Source: a bacterium
Lineage (GTDB): Bacteria > Chloroflexota > Dormibacteria > Dormibacterales > Dormibacteraceae
Reading direction: 5' to 3'
Assembly: GCA_004299235.1 (NCBI GenBank)
Contig: SCQL01000028.1
Span: 1-64,000 of the forward strand
Length of the DNA stretch: 64,000 nt
Positions 16,737-23,754 of this stretch are shown here, piece after piece. The translations under genes and the position numbers were made by a program. The notes beneath the pieces were generated by a model. That model did not search any database and was not told the DNA's origin. It saw only the letters and a list, made by a program, of their open reading frames with translations. How positions within the stretch are numbered: the stretch's first letter is position 1; each line of letters starts with the position of its first letter.

Positions 16737-17042
16737 TTAGTGCTTCTTGCCGTTGGACGCGACCACAGCGAGCACGTCCTTCTCCGAGACGATCAGGTAC
16801 TCGACCTCGTCGAGCTTGAATTCGTTGCCGGCGTACTTCGCGTAGAGGACCTTGTCACCGACCTTGAGCTCCATCGGCACCTTGGTGCCGTTGTCCAGGA
16901 TCCTGCCGGTCCCCACAGCCTCGACGATGCCCTCCTGGGGCTTCTCCTTGGCGGTGTCCGGAAGCACGATCCCGCTCTTGGTCTTCTCCTCTTTCTCGAC
17001 CGGCTTGACCACTACGCGGTCGCCCAGCGGCCTCAAGTTCAT
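16737..17042 (-). CDS. groS: Co-chaperonin GroES
   Basis: A 101-residue heptameric cap of GroEL. It starts at the ATG at 17042 ([14 protein letters not shown]), with AGGAGG 7 bases upstream. The frame is open 14 codons further but that would run into the leader. The mobile loop ([19 protein letters not shown]) and the roof region GTGRILDNG are intact. It is the first gene of the groS-groL operon. Confidence 0.98.
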   Translation of the reverse strand: MNLRPLGDRVVVKPVEKEEKTKSGIVLPDTAKEKPQEGIVEAVGTGRILDNGTKVPMELKVGDKVLYAKYAGNEFKLDEVEYLIVSEKDVLAVVASNGKKH

Positions 17043-17094
17043 CTGCGCCCTCCTCAGCAATTTGGTGGTTTCGGCATCCCCCATTTCCGAGCGC

Positions 17095-17150
17095 TTAGCA
17101 CTCGGAAGGGTCGAGTGCCAATTGTACTACCCGCCGCCTTGGGGGGCTAA
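17095..17150 (-). promoter_or_regulatory. CIRCE operator and promoter of groES-groEL
   Basis: TTAGCACTC-N9-GAGTGCCAA occupies 17095-17121, a one-mismatch match to the CIRCE inverted repeat bound by the heat-shock repressor HrcA. On the minus strand TACAAT (17126-17121) forms the -10, and TTAGCC (17150-17145) is a moderate -35 at 18 bases. The operator covers the expected transcription start. HrcA itself is not encoded in this window. Confidence 0.9.
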
Positions 17151-17377
17151 ACGTCCGGCTCGGCGGGCCTGGCGTCGGCCTCGCGGATGAGCCGGCGGGC
17201 GGCCGTGGCCTGGTCGTCGGGGACCAGGACCTGGGCCTCGGTGAAATTGACGGCATAAGAGTACGCGTGGTCGCCGAAGACCTCGACCCGGAGGCCGTTG
17301 GCCTCCAGGACCGCGGCCAGCAGATCGGCCTGGAGACGCTCGCCCCGGAACACCACCTGCCAGCCCTTGACTCCCAC
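17147..17377 (-). CDS. DUF2007 small protein
   Basis: A 76-residue protein beginning at GTG 17377. It matches the DUF2007 'putative signal transducing protein' pattern: WQVVFRGERLQADLLAAVLEANGLRVEVFGD, then a VLVPDDQATAARRLI ending, a ferredoxin-like fold in which a strand-helix pair is followed by a second pair. The function of this family is unknown. It lies between tsaD and the groES promoter on the same strand. Confidence 0.75.
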   Translation of the reverse strand: MGVKGWQVVFRGERLQADLLAAVLEANGLRVEVFGDHAYSYAVNFTEAQVLVPDDQATAARRLIREADARPAEPDV

Positions 17378-17392
17378 CGTGGTACCAGCTTA

Positions 17393-17425
17393 AGCCCCTC
17401 ATCCCAGCCCTCCCCCACGGGCAGG
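17393..17425. repeat. Dispersed CCCTC-type repeat
   Basis: The gap after the tsaD stop codon reads AGCCCCTCATCCCAGCCCTCC then CCCACGGGC. It is a degenerate member of the dispersed repeat family seen at several other gene junctions in this window. Confidence 0.35.
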
Positions 17426-17429
17426 CACG

Positions 17430-18425
17430 CTACCAGCTGAGAGAGGGGTCGACCGTCGCCGGTTGCGGACCCAGGACCTGGCCGGAGTAGTGGCCGGCGG
17501 CGGCGATCATGGCGGCGTTGTCGGTGCACAGGTCCAGCGGCGGCATGGTGAGGCGAGCGCGGCCGCCGACCACCTCCGCCGCCCGCTTGCGCAGGAGCGT
17601 GTTGGCCGCCACGCCCCCGCACACGACCACCTCCGGGCAGGGTGACTCGCTCAAAGCGGTGTCCAGCTTCTCCAGCAATGACTCCACCACCGACTGCTCG
17701 AACGCAGCCGCCAGGTCCGCCTTGACCTGCGGACCGGCTGCGTCACCCAGGTCGCGGAGGCGATAGAGCAGCGCGGTCTTGAGGCCGCTGAAGCTGTACT
17801 CCAACCCTTTGAGAGAAGGTCGCGGCAGAGGTTGGCGGCGCGGGTCGCCGGTCCTCGCCAGCCGGTCGAGCGCGGCGCCGCCCGGGTAACCCAGGCCGAG
17901 CATGCGCGCCGCCTTGTCGAAGGCCTCGCCTGCCGCGTCGTCGCGGGTGCGGCCCATGACCTCGAACCGGCCGTGCTCCGGCATGCGGACCAGGTCCGAA
18001 TGCGCGCCGCTGACCACCAGTCCGAGGAGCGGAGGCTCCAGGTCGGGGCGGGTGAGCATCGCGGCGTAGATATGGCCCCAGAGATGGTTCACGCCCGTGA
18101 GCGGTCGCGACCACGCCGCCGCCAGGCCTTCCCCCACGCCGACCCCGACCAGCAGGCATCCGGCGAGGCCCGGGCCGCGAGTCACCGCGATGAGGTCGAC
18201 ATCGTCCGGCTTGGCGCCCGCGCGCTCGAGCGCGAGGTCGAGCAGGTGCGGCAGGCGTTCCAGGTGGTCGCGCGCCGCAAGCTCCGGCACCACGCCGCCG
18301 AAGCCCGCATGCAGGTCGACCTGCGAGTGGATGACGTTAGCGAGGATCTTGCGGCCGCCGGCGACCACCGCGACGGACGTTTCGTCGCAGCTCGTCTCTA
18401 TACCCAGCGTCAGCGGCTGTTGCAT
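17430..18425 (-). CDS. tsaD: tRNA N6-threonylcarbamoyladenosine transferase TsaD
   Basis: A 331-residue ASKHA-fold enzyme that transfers the threonylcarbamoyl group to A37 of ANN-decoding tRNAs. It shows the GIETSCDETSVAVV start, the metal-binding HLWGH (His114, His118; most homologues have HLEGH), GLVVSGAHSDLV, FSGLKTA and CGGVAANTLLR. All other Tsa subunits except TsaC/Sua5 are encoded just upstream (rimI, tsaB, tsaE). The gene starts at an ATG directly behind a GGTGGGGAG. Confidence 0.96.
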   Translation of the reverse strand: MQQPLTLGIETSCDETSVAVVAGGRKILANVIHSQVDLHAGFGGVVPELAARDHLERLPHLLDLALERAGAKPDDVDLIAVTRGPGLAGCLLVGVGVGEGLAAAWSRPLTGVNHLWGHIYAAMLTRPDLEPPLLGLVVSGAHSDLVRMPEHGRFEVMGRTRDDAAGEAFDKAARMLGLGYPGGAALDRLARTGDPRRQPLPRPSLKGLEYSFSGLKTALLYRLRDLGDAAGPQVKADLAAAFEQSVVESLLEKLDTALSESPCPEVVVCGGVAANTLLRKRAAEVVGGRARLTMPPLDLCTDNAAMIAAAGHYSGQVLGPQPATVDPSLSW

Positions 18426-18510
18426 CTCCCCACCCGGCGCTACGCGCCACCTTCCCCGCCAGCGGCGAGGTGACCTATGGAATCAACGCCCTCCCCGCTC
18501 GGGGAGGTGC
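18424..18510. repeat. Two dispersed palindromic repeats between rimI and tsaD
   Basis: Positions 18425-18472 contain ATCTCCCCACCCGGCGCTAC...CACC-TTCCCCGCC-AGC-GGCGAGGTG. Positions 18489-18507 contain CCTCCCCGCTCGGGGAGG. Both are hairpin-forming CCTCCCC/GGGGAGG units and fill the whole rimI-tsaD gap. Confidence 0.6.
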
Positions 18511-19116
18511 TCAATCGGATTTGGTTATCAGCTCCCGGCGGAGGCCGTGCACGTCGGCCTCGATGCGCTCCAGGTTGGCCTCGTACGCCCTGCGGAATCG
18601 AGGCGAGTGGATGGAGTCGGACCACATCACGATCGCGTCTTCGCCATTGTCGGTGTAGTAGCCCTTGCGCCGGCCGATGACCTTAAAGCCGAAGGACTCG
18701 TACATGCGCATCGCGTTGTCGTTGGTGGTTCGCACCTCCAACGTCACCCACTTGGCGCCCATGTCGTAGGCCGCCTGCACCAGGCCGGCGAAAAGGATGC
18801 GGCCGTAGCCGCGATGCTGGAGGTCCCGGCGCACGCCGATGGTGGTCACGTGCGCCTCGTCGTACATGCGCCACATGCCGCCGTAACCGATGATCGTGGC
18901 GTCGAGGTCCGGAGCCCTGTACCCGCCCGGTTTCTCGACCAGGCCCTCCTGCCGCAGCACGACGTAGTGCGCGCTGGCGCGTGAGGCCAGCTCGCGGTAG
19001 TAGGCGTTGCGCGGCCATGGCGTCGCGAAGATCTCCCGCTCGATCTCCTGGACTGTGGCGACGTCGCCCTCGCGCATCAGCTCGAGGGCCAGCTGCTGTC
19101 GGATCTGAACCATCAC
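18511..19116 (-). CDS. rimI: Ribosomal-protein-alanine N-acetyltransferase RimI-like
   Basis: A 201-residue GNAT acetyltransferase. The acetyl-CoA loop is RDLQHRGYGRILF (R/QxxGxG/A) and the C-terminal signature NDNAMRMYESFGFKVIGRRKGYY is diagnostic for RimI, which acetylates the N-terminus of S18. It is longer than E. coli RimI (148) by an N-terminal extension and a 30-residue tail. Its ATG overlaps the tsaB stop by 4 bases. The tsaB-rimI-tsaD neighbourhood is common in Gram-positives and Actinobacteria. Confidence 0.88.
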   Translation of the reverse strand: MMVQIRQQLALELMREGDVATVQEIEREIFATPWPRNAYYRELASRASAHYVVLRQEGLVEKPGGYRAPDLDATIIGYGGMWRMYDEAHVTTIGVRRDLQHRGYGRILFAGLVQAAYDMGAKWVTLEVRTTNDNAMRMYESFGFKVIGRRKGYYTDNGEDAIVMWSDSIHSPRFRRAYEANLERIEADVHGLRRELITKSD

Positions 19117-19694
19117 GCCCGCCCCGAGAACGACTGCATGTACTCGAGCCTGAGACTACCATAGGCAACTTCGCGTGCCGACTCCAGCAGCCGCGACGCG
19201 GCGGCGCCGAAAGATCGCAGCGCCTGCTCACGCTGGAAGTGCAGGCCGGCGGCCGTCAACGCCGTCTCGGTGGCGGCTCGCAACCAGCCCACGACCGGCA
19301 GGTCGCCGGGCAGCTCGTGCGGCTCGGCGAGACCCGGTGCGGCGCCGGGTGCCAGGAAGTAGACGCGCCCCCGCCCGGCCTCGGCGACCGCCAGCACCGG
19401 CTCGCGCCCCCGCGCCGCCTGGATGCGCAGCGTGGCCAGGGGGACGATCGGTATCCCCAGGCCGACGGCCAGGCCGAGGCCGAATGCAACCCCAACGCGC
19501 AGGCCGGTGAACGAGCCAGGGCCCGTGGCCACCGCAACCTTGGTCACCGCCCGCCCGCCGCTCAGCTCGCGGAAGCGCGCCGGGAGGTCGAAGGTGCGCC
19601 CGGACTCGTGGAGCTCTTCGTGGATCACCTTGCCCGACGGGTCCAGCAGCGCCAGCGCGGAGCGGGCGGAGGACGTGTCGATGACGAAGATCAA
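19113..19694 (-). CDS. tsaB: TsaB, t6A biosynthesis partner of TsaD
   Basis: A 193-residue ASKHA-like protein that scaffolds TsaD. The frame is open to 19793, but the first recognisable residues are LIFVIDTSSARSALALLD. The TTG at 19694 overlaps the tsaE stop (TTGA), giving a coupled start. The dimer signature ATGPGSFTGLRVGVAFG is present. It is shorter than the usual 220-240 residues, with a reduced C-terminal lobe. It acts with TsaE, TsaD and a Sua5 protein encoded elsewhere. Confidence 0.9.
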   Translation of the reverse strand: MIFVIDTSSARSALALLDPSGKVIHEELHESGRTFDLPARFRELSGGRAVTKVAVATGPGSFTGLRVGVAFGLGLAVGLGIPIVPLATLRIQAARGREPVLAVAEAGRGRVYFLAPGAAPGLAEPHELPGDLPVVGWLRAATETALTAAGLHFQREQALRSFGAAASRLLESAREVAYGSLRLEYMQSFSGRA

Positions 19695-20104
19695 CGGCGA
19701 AGGTCTCTTTCGATGCGCAGGCGGCGCCGGTCGCCGCCGAGGTGCTCGATGTCGATCCGCGCCGCGCCGGGGGCTTCGAGACGATCGCCCCACTCGACGA
19801 GCACGGCGCCCTCGTCGAGCAGCTCGTCCAGGCCGAGATCGGCGAGCTCGGCCGGCGACTCCAGCCGGTACAGGTCCACATGGGCGAGCTGGACCCGGCC
19901 GGGATACACGCGCACGAGCTGAAAGGTCGGGCTGGCCACCGCCGCCGGCGACCCCGCACCGCGCGCCACCCCGCGCACGAAGGTCGTCTTCCCGGCGCCC
20001 AGCTCACCCGTCAACAGCACCAGGTCGCCCTTGCGAAGGCGCCCGCCGAGGCGCTCGCCCGCGGCCTCGGTTTCCGCCGGCGAAGCGGCGATGAGATCAC
20101 CCAA
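19691..20104 (-). CDS. tsaE: TsaE, ATPase of the t6A complex
   Basis: A 137-residue P-loop ATPase. It has Walker A GELGAGKTT (33-41), the switch-like SPTFQLVRVYPG, DLYRLESPAELADLGLDE and the VEWGDRL signature of the YjeE/TsaE family. It activates turnover of TsaB-TsaD. It overlaps thiL by 8 bases and tsaB by 4, so all are in one tightly packed operon. Confidence 0.95.
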   Translation of the reverse strand: MGDLIAASPAETEAAGERLGGRLRKGDLVLLTGELGAGKTTFVRGVARGAGSPAAVASPTFQLVRVYPGRVQLAHVDLYRLESPAELADLGLDELLDEGAVLVEWGDRLEAPGAARIDIEHLGGDRRRLRIERDLRR

Positions 20105-20978
20105 AGTGATCGAAGCCTGTCAGATTGAGCGGCAGCGGCTTGGCGTCAGCGCCCACCACGGTGACGGCAGGGCCGGCGGTGAGCACGCCCAGCGGACGCA
20201 GGCCGGCGGCTCGGATGAGCTCCTCGGGACCGGCGCAGACCAGCTCCGCCTCTTCCCCACTGGTCAGTGCCTCCTCCAAGGTGGCGCCCTCGGCCACCGG
20301 CACGTCGGCCGCCCGGATGACGCACCCGGCGCCTGAGAACGCCGCGAACTTCTCCATCTCCCGCAGCAGCCCGTCCGAGATATCGCCGCAGCACAGCCCG
20401 GCCTGGTTCAGCCGGCGGCCCTGCTCGAGCAGCGGCACGAGGCGCAGCGGGCGGCGCTCACCAAGCGCCACCGACGCCGCCCCCAGGGGACCGGTCACCG
20501 CCACCGACCATCCCGGCCTGGCCTCCGACCGGGCGAGCGGCAGCGCGTCGGTGCGTCCCACGACGGTGATCGACAGGACGGCCGGGCCGTCGGTGGAGCT
20601 CGTGTCGCCGCCGACGATCATCACCCCGGTCTTGCGCGCGAGCGCGGCCATGCCCTTGTAGAGGCCTTCGAAATCGTCCACCGCCCAGGTCTTGGGCACC
20701 GCGACCGACGTCAGCGCCCACCAGGGCGTCGCGCCCTTGGCGGCGAGGTCACCGAGCGCCAGCGCGAGGGCGCGCCATCCTGCGTCCTCGGCCGTCATCC
20801 AATCGAGGTCGAAGTGGACGCCCTCGACCGCCAGGTCACAGCTCGCCACGGTGATGAGGCCGCGGTCATTCCAGGCCGCGGCGTCATCCAGGCCTGCCGG
20901 AATCTCAAAGCCCTCGGTGGTGAGATAGGCACTGATCCGTTGCAGCAACCCGAGCTCGCCGATACCGTCGACCTTCAT
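20097..20978 (-). CDS. thiL: Thiamine-monophosphate kinase
   Basis: A 293-residue protein from the ATG at 20978 (MKVDGIGELGLL). The frame is open to 21053, but the extra residues are implausible and overlap thiE. It phosphorylates TMP to TPP. It shows GLDDAAAW (the DD metal-binding pair), the DLAVEGVHFD block, ALGDLAAKGATPWWALTSVAVP, GGDTSSTDG and DISDGLLREMEKFAA. Its start overlaps the thiE stop by 4 bases, pairing the last two steps of thiamine pyrophosphate synthesis. Confidence 0.94.
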   Translation of the reverse strand: MKVDGIGELGLLQRISAYLTTEGFEIPAGLDDAAAWNDRGLITVASCDLAVEGVHFDLDWMTAEDAGWRALALALGDLAAKGATPWWALTSVAVPKTWAVDDFEGLYKGMAALARKTGVMIVGGDTSSTDGPAVLSITVVGRTDALPLARSEARPGWSVAVTGPLGAASVALGERRPLRLVPLLEQGRRLNQAGLCCGDISDGLLREMEKFAAFSGAGCVIRAADVPVAEGATLEEALTSGEEAELVCAGPEELIRAAGLRPLGVLTAGPAVTVVGADAKPLPLNLTGFDHFG

Positions 20979-21601
20979 GCGCCCAGCATGGCACGCAGCC
21001 GCCGGGTGGCCTGTTCGGGGTCGGGCGCATCCGCCACCGCCCTGATCACGCACGCGCGCCGCAGGCCGGCCGTGATCACCTGGGCGATGTTGGACTCGTC
21101 GATGCCGCCGATGGCGAAGACCGGGACGGCGGGGACGGCCGCCGCGACCGCGACCACACCGAAAGGCCCGATGACCTCCTTGGTGGTCTTGAGAGGTGTG
21201 GCGAACGCCGGCCCGCTGCCGATGTAGTCGGCGCCATCGGCGACGGCGGCGCGGGCGGCCGCCGGGCTCGAGGCGGAGGCGCCGATCAGCAAGCGGTCAC
21301 CGGCGACCCGGCGCGCCGAGGCGACGGTCAGGTCTTCCGGGCCGAGGTGCACGGCGTCGGCACGGCTCAGCACGGCCAGGTCGACGTGGTCGTTGACGAC
21401 GAAGAGAGCGCCGGATTCGGCGGTCAGGTCGCGGAGTCTGCGCGCCAGCGCCAGCAGCTCACCTCGGACGAGCGTCTTGTGGCGAAGCTGGATCACGTCG
21501 GCGCCGCCGCGGAGAGCGGCGGCGGCCAGCTTCACCAGGGCGTCGGGCGGGCCGTCCGGGGTGATGACGTAGAGGCGGGCGGCGGCCAGCCGCCGGCTCA
21601 G
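20975..21601 (-). CDS. thiE: Thiamine-phosphate synthase
   Basis: TIM-barrel enzyme joining the pyrimidine and thiazole halves of thiamine. Conserved blocks are GGADVIQLRHK, VNDHVDLAVLSRADAVHLG, GASASSPAAARAA, DYIGSGPAFATPLK and VFAIGGI. The family domain begins at LSRRLAAARLYVIT, just after the rsrA stop, and there is no ATG, GTG or TTG there. The CTG at 21601-21599 overlaps the rsrA TGA (CTGA) and gives 208 residues, the normal length. An upstream start at 21712 would place 37 unlikely residues over rsrA. The CTG start is my inference. Confidence 0.85.
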   Translation of the reverse strand: MSRRLAAARLYVITPDGPPDALVKLAAAALRGGADVIQLRHKTLVRGELLALARRLRDLTAESGALFVVNDHVDLAVLSRADAVHLGPEDLTVASARRVAGDRLLIGASASSPAAARAAVADGADYIGSGPAFATPLKTTKEVIGPFGVVAVAAAVPAVPVFAIGGIDESNIAQVITAGLRRACVIRAVADAPDPEQATRRLRAMLGA

Positions 21602-21819
21602 CTGAGGATCTGGCGCAGCTTTTCCCTGAACGCCGGCGGGGCGGTGTCGCAATCGCAGGAGTGCCTCACCAGCCGCTGCAGGTGGGCCTGGAACTCGTAG
21701 TGTTCGGAACAATCGGGGCAGCCCTCCAGATGGAGCTGCAACTCCAGCACCTCGGTGCTGTTCAGCTCACGGTCGACGTAGCGGTCGAGCTTCTCCGAGC
21801 AGTCCTTGCAGTTCATCAC
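21598..21819 (-). CDS. Zinc-finger anti-sigma factor, RsrA-like
   Basis: A 73-residue ZAS-domain protein. It has CKDC at the N-terminus (Cys4, Cys7) and the zinc-binding HxxxCxxC motif in LHLEGCPDCSEH (His30, Cys34, Cys37), plus two more cysteines at HSCDCD. Such proteins hold an ECF sigma factor inactive and release it when their thiols are oxidised. Its partner is the gene directly upstream, overlapping by 4 bases. The match to mycothiol/redox-type anti-SigR factors is good. Confidence 0.88.
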   Translation of the reverse strand: MMNCKDCSEKLDRYVDRELNSTEVLELQLHLEGCPDCSEHYEFQAHLQRLVRHSCDCDTAPPAFREKLRQILS

Positions 21820-22391
21820 TGGGACACTTCCTTGGTGCCGTTGCCGCGGACGATACCGGATTCGAGCGCATAGTCATAGAGGGATTTTTGTAGCTGCTGC
21901 CGGGCACGGTGGAGGCGGGACATGACGGTTCCGATCGGCACCCCCAGCGTCTGGGCGGCGTCCTTGTAGGAGAAGCCTTCGACGTCGACCAGCAGCACCA
22001 CCTCGCGGTGGAGCGGCGGGAGCTGCTCGACCGCCTTGACGACCTCGCTGGCGGCGAGCTTGTCGAGGACGTCGGCCTCCGGCTTGGCCCCCTCGTCGCG
22101 GAGCTTCTCGTACAGGATGAACTCGCCGACGTCGTCCAGGCTCACGTCCTCTTTGCGAGAGCCCTTGAAGCGGTCCCAGAAGAGGTTGCGCATGATCGCG
22201 AACAGCCAGGCCTTCATGTTCGTGCCCGCCTGGTAGCTGTGCTGGTAACGCAGCGCGCGGAGGTAGGCCTCCTGGACGAGGTCCTGGGCCTGGTCGGGGT
22301 CGCGCGTGAGCCGGAGCGCGCCCCGATACAAAGTGTCGAGATGGGTCAATGCCTCGTCCGCAAAGGCGACTCGCGCGGGACTTTCCGCCAT
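21816..22391 (-). CDS. ECF RNA polymerase sigma factor, SigR/RpoE-like
   Basis: A 191-residue group IV sigma factor. Region 2 contains DQAQDLVQEAYLRALRY and the -10-binding MKAWLFAIMRNLFWDRF; region 4 contains SYKDAAQTLGVPIGTVMSRL and HRARQQLQ. The combination with an adjacent RsrA-like ZAS gene points to a thiol-oxidative stress regulon, as in actinobacterial SigR. A perfect 15-base palindrome lies 33-47 bases upstream, where an autoregulated promoter would be. Confidence 0.92.
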   Translation of the reverse strand: MAESPARVAFADEALTHLDTLYRGALRLTRDPDQAQDLVQEAYLRALRYQHSYQAGTNMKAWLFAIMRNLFWDRFKGSRKEDVSLDDVGEFILYEKLRDEGAKPEADVLDKLAASEVVKAVEQLPPLHREVVLLVDVEGFSYKDAAQTLGVPIGTVMSRLHRARQQLQKSLYDYALESGIVRGNGTKEVSQ

Positions 22392-22423
22392 CAGTACTGC
22401 CAGTCTAAATACACCTGCCTTGT

Positions 22424-22438
22424 GCGATTTGAAATCGC
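22424..22438. promoter_or_regulatory. Palindromic operator candidate upstream of the ECF sigma gene
   Basis: GCGATTT-G-AAATCGC is a perfect 7+1+7 inverted repeat. On the minus strand a GGAAT (22459-22455), resembling an ECF -35, lies 17 bases before CGAT inside this palindrome, so a regulator bound here would cover a sigma-dependent promoter. TAGACT (22407-22402) is an alternative -10 closer to the ATG at 22391. There is no T-run, so it is not a terminator. Confidence 0.45.
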
Positions 22439-22483
22439 GGCGCGGTGCCCGCTTATTCCTGAGGGCGGTTGGCGGCCGCTCCA

Positions 22484-22534
22484 GCTCCCCTCTCCGGCTT
22501 CGACGGTACCTCTCCAGCGGTGGAGGGGTGAGTC
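22484..22534. repeat. Dispersed palindromic repeat after alr
   Basis: AGCTCCCCTCTCCGGCTTCG then ACGGTACCTCTCCAGCGGTG and GAGGGGTGA. The pair CCTCTCC...GGAGGGG and the GGTACCTCTCC core are shared with the copy inside adk (about 36565-36609). Confidence 0.5.
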
Positions 22535-22536
22535 AT

Positions 22537-23673
22537 CTACCCGGCGGCGTAGCGCCTCTCGACTCTGTTGCCCAGCGACGTCAGGACCTCGTATGAGATG
22601 GTGCCCGACCAGCCGGCCACCTCCTCGGCGGTGATGCGCTCGTCCCCCTGGCGGCCGATGAGAGTCGCCACGTCCCCCACCTCGACCCCGGGCACGTCGG
22701 TGACGTCGATGGTGATCGCGTCCATGCTCACCACACCGATCAGCGGCGCGCGGCGCCCACGGACCAGGACGTCGCCGCGGTTGGAACGCGCACGGAGGAC
22801 GCCGTCGGCGTAGCCGATGGCGACAGTCGCGACCCGCGACTTGCCCGGCGAGCGCCAGGTCGCGCCGTAGCCGACGGTGTCGCCCTGGCTCACGGTCTTG
22901 ACGTGCGTGACCACCGACCGCAGTGCCAGCGCCGGGCGCATGCCGGGCCACTCGCAGCCGTAGATGGCGATGCCGCATCGCACTCCGTCAAACGCGTACT
23001 CGGGATAGCGGAGGGCGCTCCCCGAGTTGCACGCGTGGCGCACCCCCGGATCCACGTCGAGCGTGGCCAGCGTGGCGACGAAGAGGTCGAACTGGCGGCG
23101 CGTCATCTCCGGATCCGACTCCGACGAGGCGAAGTGGGTCCAGGTGCCCGCGAGGCGCAGACCCGGCGAGTCCTCGATGAACCCGGCCAGCGACGCGGCC
23201 TCCTCCGGGCTGCAGCCGAAGCGGCCCAAGCCGGTATCGATCTTCAGATGGACGGGAACGACCTCGTCGGTGGCGCCGAGCGCCGCCGCGAGCTCCCGGC
23301 TGGAGACGCCGATGCTGCACCCCATGGCCGCGGCCGTGCTCGCCTGGCCGGGCACAAGGCCACCCATGACGACGATGTGGTCGGCGCGGACGAGGCCGCT
23401 CAGCTCGCGGGCCTCCTCGAGGGTCGCGACGGCCAGCCCGGTGGCGCCTCCGTCCAGCGCTGCTCTGGCCACGGCGACCGCGCCATGGCCGTAGCCACCG
23501 GCCTTGACGACCGCGAAGAGGCGGGCGCCCTTGGGCAGGTGGCCGAGGATGCGTGCGCAGTTGGCGCGCACCGCGCCGAGGTCGACCTCAGCCCAGCGTA
23601 GAGCGGTCGCCAGAGCTAGTGCACCGACCCAGAAATACCTTGCGGGTTGCAGCGCCCCTGCGGGGCGGTGCAA
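22537..23673 (-). CDS. alr: Alanine racemase
   Basis: PLP enzyme interconverting L- and D-alanine for peptidoglycan. It has RWAEVDLGAVRANCARI, the PLP lysine in AVVKAGGYGHGA (Lys57 by this numbering; most homologues have VKANAYGHG), and the C-terminal VGYGATWRSP and VAIGYADG blocks with catalytic Tyr. The TTG at 23673 is the only conventional start, but it lies inside a hairpin and precedes an unlike N-terminus. A CTG at 23613 (LATALRWAEVDL) would give a more typical protein of about 358 residues. The start is therefore uncertain. Confidence 0.9.
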   Translation of the reverse strand: MHRPAGALQPARYFWVGALALATALRWAEVDLGAVRANCARILGHLPKGARLFAVVKAGGYGHGAVAVARAALDGGATGLAVATLEEARELSGLVRADHIVVMGGLVPGQASTAAAMGCSIGVSSRELAAALGATDEVVPVHLKIDTGLGRFGCSPEEAASLAGFIEDSPGLRLAGTWTHFASSESDPEMTRRQFDLFVATLATLDVDPGVRHACNSGSALRYPEYAFDGVRCGIAIYGCEWPGMRPALALRSVVTHVKTVSQGDTVGYGATWRSPGKSRVATVAIGYADGVLRARSNRGDVLVRGRRAPLIGVVSMDAITIDVTDVPGVEVGDVATLIGRQGDERITAEEVAGWSGTISYEVLTSLGNRVERRYAAG

Positions 23674-23690
23674 TTTCGGCTGCGCCGAAA
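23653..23690. repeat. Twin hairpins with identical TGC/GCA loops
   Basis: CGCCCC-TGC-GGGGCG (23653-23667) and TTTCGGC-TGC-GCCGAAA (23674-23690) are two adjacent perfect hairpins, both with a three-base TGC loop (GCA on the minus strand). They lie between the acpS-nnrD stop and alr, and so could be a double terminator/attenuator or a REP-like element. No T-run follows. Confidence 0.5.
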
Positions 23691-23754
23691 CTCATCCCCC
23701 AGAGCGGCCCATCTGCGTCGTTGTCGGCTCCGCTCCTCGCTCACGCACGGCAAC

